Shown: piece by piece, positions 60,675 to 64,000 of the stretch
How the letters are laid out: every line of letters begins with the position of its first letter
Numbering within the stretch: position 1 is the stretch's first letter
DNA from: CAYRDK01 sp043819345
GTDB lineage: Bacteria; Omnitrophota; Gorgyraeia; Velamenicoccales; Velamenicoccaceae
NCBI GenBank assembly: GCA_043819345.1
Contig: JBDREX010000007.1
Coordinates: 84,132-148,131 of the forward strand
Direction: 5' to 3'
Length of the DNA stretch: 64,000 bases
Position numbers and translations under genes: made by a program
The notes under the pieces: generated by a model
The model's input: only the letters and a program-made list of their open reading frames with translations
Databases searched by the model: none
What the model was told of the DNA's origin: nothing

Positions 60675-62315
60675 TTGAATTGCGAAAGAAAAAATATTCG
60701 TTTCTGCCTAAAAGCAGGCGCATATTTTTTCTTTTTTTTATGCCTTAGCCTATCTCAAGTCTTATTCGCTCAAGCCGAACAAAATAACATTCCTACAAAA
60801 GGTGACGCTTTCATATCAGGTGTCACGGCTGGTGCCAAAACCCTTGTTCCGATCCTAGCGTGTGATTCTGCCTCAGCAAATATCTGTAGCCTTATTTTTA
60901 ACGGCCTTATTAAATACGATAAAGATTTAAAGCTGGTCCCTGACTTGGCCCAAAGTTGGGAAATACAAGAAGATGGGCTCAAAATCGTTTTTCATCTACG
61001 AAAGGGTGTCTTGTGGCATGACGGAAAAGAATTTACAGCAGATGACGTAGAATTTACCTATCAAAAGCTCATTGATCCTCAAGTACAAACACCGTATTCC
61101 AGCGACTTCTTAAAAGTCAAAAAATTTCACGTTTGTGATCCCTACACTATTGAAATCGTTTATGAAGAACCTTTTTCACCCGCTCTTTCAACTTGGGGAA
61201 TGTGGATCATGCCAAAACATATCCTTGAAAATGAAAATCTCAATACAACAGATTTTTCATCTTGCCCCATCGGGACGGGCCCATATAAATTCAAAAACTG
61301 GAAACGCCAGGAAAAAATAGAATTAACCGCTTTCGAACAGTACTTTGATGGCTGCCCTTTTATCAGCCGCTACATTACAAAAATCATTCCTGACCAGACT
61401 ACAATTTTTCTGGAACTCCAGACAAAAACCATAGACTCCTGCCTTTTGACACCTTTGCAATTTTTACGCCAAACGCAAAATACATTCTTTAAAAACAATT
61501 ATCATAAATTCCGGCTTAATTCTTTTAGTTATACCTATCTTGGCTACAACTTAGAAGACGCAAGGTTTAAGGACAAAAAAGTTCGGCAAGCGTTCAATTT
61601 TGCCGTTAACAAGAAAGAACTCATTCAAGTTGTGCTCTTAGGCCAGGGAAAAGAGGTAACAGGGCCATTCATCCCGGAATCCTGGGCGTACAATGATGCC
61701 ATAAGTAATGCTGATTTTAACCCTGAATATGCTTTAGAACTTCTCAGGCAAGCAGGATGGCAAGACACAAATCATGATAGCCTCTTAGACAAAAACGGCA
61801 AAAATTTTGAATTTACGATTATCACATCTCAGGGAAATGAATCACGCATAAAAACTGCTGAACTAATACAAAAGTACTTAAAGAACATTGGGATCAAAGT
61901 TAATATAAAAGTTTTGGAATGGAGCGCCCTTCTAGACGAATATATTAGCAAACGAAGGTTCGAGGCAATCCTTTTAGGTTGGTCTTTATCTATGGACCCT
62001 GATTGCTACGACATCTGGCATTCCTCAAAAACAAAAGAGGGGGAGTTCAATTTTATCCATTATAATAATTCAGAAGTTGACCATTTACTTGAAAAAGCCA
62101 GAATCACTTTTGACCTGGAGCTGCGAAAAAAATATTATCAACGGATCCACGCTTTAATTTATGATGATCAGCCGTACATGTTTTTATACGCTCCTGATTC
62201 TCTTGAAGTTGTCAGTTCAAGATTTAAAGGCATTGACCCTGCTCCAATAGGAATAGGCCATAACTTTATTAAATGGTGGGTTCCCGAAAGCCAACAACGC
62301 TATAAATCTGAATAA
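60675..62315 (+). CDS. Peptide ABC transporter substrate-binding protein
   Basis: A 546-residue family 5 solute-binding protein (OppA/DppA type). The signal peptide (about residues 12-34, ending LFAQAEQ) is preceded by a TTG start at 60675, ten bases after AGGGG. The family signature appears as PDLAQSWEIQEDGLKIVFHL then RKGVLWHDGKEFTADDV, with PIGTGPYKF and VRQAFNFAVNKKEL later. It should deliver peptides or similar solutes to the two permeases encoded next. Confidence 0.9.
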   Translation: MNCERKNIRFCLKAGAYFFFFLCLSLSQVLFAQAEQNNIPTKGDAFISGVTAGAKTLVPILACDSASANICSLIFNGLIKYDKDLKLVPDLAQSWEIQEDGLKIVFHLRKGVLWHDGKEFTADDVEFTYQKLIDPQVQTPYSSDFLKVKKFHVCDPYTIEIVYEEPFSPALSTWGMWIMPKHILENENLNTTDFSSCPIGTGPYKFKNWKRQEKIELTAFEQYFDGCPFISRYITKIIPDQTTIFLELQTKTIDSCLLTPLQFLRQTQNTFFKNNYHKFRLNSFSYTYLGYNLEDARFKDKKVRQAFNFAVNKKELIQVVLLGQGKEVTGPFIPESWAYNDAISNADFNPEYALELLRQAGWQDTNHDSLLDKNGKNFEFTIITSQGNESRIKTAELIQKYLKNIGIKVNIKVLEWSALLDEYISKRRFEAILLGWSLSMDPDCYDIWHSSKTKEGEFNFIHYNNSEVDHLLEKARITFDLELRKKYYQRIHALIYDDQPYMFLYAPDSLEVVSSRFKGIDPAPIGIGHNFIKWWVPESQQRYKSE

Positions 62316-62324
62316 AAATCTATC

Positions 62325-63305
62325 ATGCTACTTTATCTATCCAAAAAAATTATATCCTTAATCCCCTTGCTTTTGGGAATAACACTTATGAGTTTCATTG
62401 TCATTCATTTGGCACCGGGTAAGCCTACAAATATATCAGGAGATTTTAACCCGAAAATCTCTCTGGAGGCCAGGCAAAGGCTTGAAAGGCTTTATAATCT
62501 TGATGCGCCTATTCTTTATCAGTATGGGCACTGGATGAATCGCTTGCTACGTTTTGATTTTGGAAGATCTTTTGCTGATAACAGGCCCGTGATAGACAAA
62601 ATACTCGAGGCTTTACCAATCACGCTCTCCATTAACATTCTTTCACTCATCCTCATTCTTGGCACAGGCATCCCGCTTGGTATCTTAATGGCTGTTAAAC
62701 ATGGCACATTATTTGAAAAGACTTTGACTTTTTTTACTTTTTTAGCTTTTGCCATGCCGACATTCTGGCTAGCTCTTCTTTTAATGAGTTTTTTTTCAGT
62801 GAGGCTGGGATGGCTGCCTGTTTCAGGAATAAAAAGTGTGGATTTTGCATATCTAAGCCCAACCGGAAAAATTATAGATCTTATGAAACACTTGTGCCTG
62901 CCAATTTTTATCTCAAGCTTATCCGGTATTGCCGCTATTGCCAGATATATGCGCCAAAATATGCTTGATGTTTTGAATAAAAAATATATGCTGGCGGCCA
63001 AAGCAAGAGCGCTGCCTGAAAAAATCACTCTTTATAAGCATGGATTAAAAAATGCTCTCTTGCCAGTCATCACAATTCTAGGCCTATCCATTCCTGGCCT
63101 GATCGGAGGGAGCGTCATCTTTGAATCCATCTTCGCTATTAATGGCACAGGCCGCCTTTTTTATATGGCTGTCATGTCCAGAGATTATCCCGTTATTATG
63201 GCAATGCTAGTCATCAGCGCCATCTTAACGCTCATAGGAAACTTAGCGGCCGATATCGGTTACGCCCTTATGGACCCAAGAATTCGTTATGCAAAACATC
63301 ATTAA
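62325..63305 (+). CDS. Peptide ABC transporter permease, DppB type
   Basis: A 326-residue inner-membrane permease with six helices. The N-terminal FIVIHLAPGKP, the YNLDAPILYQYGHWMNRLLR segment, and the late EKITLYKHGLKNALLPVIT segment (the EAA-type loop contacting the ATPase, about 230-248) are all typical of DppB/OppB. It starts nine bases after the binding-protein stop and abuts the next permease gene with no gap. Confidence 0.92.
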   Translation: MLLYLSKKIISLIPLLLGITLMSFIVIHLAPGKPTNISGDFNPKISLEARQRLERLYNLDAPILYQYGHWMNRLLRFDFGRSFADNRPVIDKILEALPITLSINILSLILILGTGIPLGILMAVKHGTLFEKTLTFFTFLAFAMPTFWLALLLMSFFSVRLGWLPVSGIKSVDFAYLSPTGKIIDLMKHLCLPIFISSLSGIAAIARYMRQNMLDVLNKKYMLAAKARALPEKITLYKHGLKNALLPVITILGLSIPGLIGGSVIFESIFAINGTGRLFYMAVMSRDYPVIMAMLVISAILTLIGNLAADIGYALMDPRIRYAKHH

Positions 63306-63911
63306 ATGAAAAACAAATTTTTTGAAAACAAATATTTGTTGTGTGGCCTTATCTTAATCGGCTTACTCCTTATGGCGGCCCTATTCGCCCCTTTAATTTG
63401 CCACTATGCTCCCGATAACATTAACCCGGAAAAATTATTAACGCCACCTGACACAATTCATTTTTTCGGAACAGATCAACTTGGCCGCGACTTATTTGCG
63501 CGCATCATATATGGCTCAAGGATCTCTTTAACTGTCGGCATAACCGTCGTTTGCATATCAACCATAATCGGAACATCCTTGGGGGCCATAGCAGGCTACC
63601 GTGCGGGCATGATCGACTATTTTATTATGAGATTTACAGACTGCATGCTGTGTTTTCCCGTATTTTTTTTAATTCTTACTGTCATAGCCCTTTTAGAACC
63701 TTCTGTTTTTAATATTATCCTCATCCTTGGATTAACCAGCTGGATGAGCCAAGCACGGCTTATCCGCGCTGAAATACTCTCCTTAAAGTCACGAGAGTTT
63801 GTCTTAGCCGCAAAAGCCTACGGAGCATCTGACTATTTAATTATCAAGCGCCATCTCATACCCGTTTTTTTAGCGATAGTGTCCTCAAACAGAAGGGTTA
63901 ATTCACTTTAG
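63306..63911 (+). pseudogene. Peptide ABC transporter permease, DppC type, truncated
   Basis: The 201-residue product has the normal start of DppC/OppC (first helix, FGTDQLGRDLFARIIYGSRI, helices to about residue 145, SQARLIRAEILSLKSREFVL and the ATPase-contact loop KAYGASDYLIIKRHLIPVFL). It then departs into AIVSSNRRVNSL and stops. Family members continue for about 80-100 residues with two more helices. The missing part is not found downstream, where a new promoter-like sequence and start follow at once. This looks like a deletion or rearrangement; the transporter is probably non-functional unless another DppC exists. Confidence 0.75.
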
Positions 63912-63929
63912 GCAATTTGTAGTATAATA
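63903..63929 (+). promoter_or_regulatory. Candidate promoter of the last gene
   Basis: TTCACT at 63903-63908 and TATAAT at 63924-63929 with a 15-base spacer, just before a strong AAAAGGAGG ribosome site at 63934-63942. The -35 box overlaps the end of the truncated permease gene. Confidence 0.45.
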
Positions 63930-63948
63930 CCCAAAAGGAGGCCACCAT

Positions 63949-64000
63949 TGGAACCCATGATGAATACAAATATAAAGAAAGAACGATTAAAACTGACCCC
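63949..64000 (+). CDS. Start of an unidentified gene, cut by the window edge
   Basis: A TTG at 63949 lies six bases after a near-perfect ribosome site; an in-frame ATG follows at 63958. The 17 visible codons give a basic N-terminus (MEPMMNTNIKKERLKLTP). Too little is present to name the product. Its own promoter and strong ribosome site suggest that it is unrelated to the transporter genes before it. Confidence 0.5.

Overview
The window is a low-GC bacterial chromosome segment in which every gene that can be supported lies on the + strand, mostly in tightly packed operons. The gene mix suggests an uncultured Gram-negative-type bacterium, most likely Candidatus Omnitrophota. The clues are a Sec-exported protein with the TTYYPAPVGVYTEMR start and GIGT blocks, a complete MoxR-Bat operon, many surface-sugar enzymes and a large radical SAM island. 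This placement is inference; no rRNA or other taxonomic marker is present.

Layout. 1-8.8 kb: envelope polysaccharide genes (membrane glycosyltransferase-like protein, DUF3108, YdjC deacetylase, GNAT, DegT aminotransferase, GT2, GmhB-like phosphatase, MGDG-synthase-like GT). 8.8-15.2 kb: housekeeping genes: a priA whose helicase motifs are degenerate, fmt, a tandem pair of galT-like genes of which the first has lost the nucleophilic histidine, and gap with a strong terminator. 15.4-24 kb: moxR, DUF58, and batA/B/C/D/E-like genes. 24-27 kb: malQ and an O-antigen ligase-like protein.

28-52 kb: the outstanding part, an expanded His-Xaa-Ser (Hxs) RiPP-type island. A recognisable core (HxsD, a second small HxsD-like protein, HxsB, a Cys-rich exported protein, and a 113-residue precursor ending in His-Xaa-Ser repeats) is followed by 12 more radical SAM genes. 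With HxsB the island has 13 such genes and about 16 radical SAM domains. Nine of the domains are one paralogous module type with four extra conserved cysteines (P-x-C plus C-x2-C-x5-C). Another set lacks the SPASM cysteines. Interspersed are a 1152-residue four-domain enzyme (radical SAM, DUF512-like radical SAM, GT2, methyltransferase) and three consecutive U32-family proteins related to the O2-independent hydroxylase group UbiU/UbiV. The likely picture is a peptide modified in several steps by a maturation line; the chemistry and product are unknown.

52-56.5 kb: a DUF483-like protein, a small TPR-like protein, GT9, a GT39-like membrane protein and an A24 prepilin-peptidase-like protein. 56.66-58.10 kb: an ISNCY/IS1202-like insertion sequence with clear inverted repeats and a transposase split by a -1 frameshift. 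58.1-64 kb: pgk, tpiA, secG and a peptide ABC transporter whose second permease gene is truncated, then the start of a further gene. No tRNA, rRNA or CRISPR array was seen, and no gene-free stretch exceeds 300 bases.
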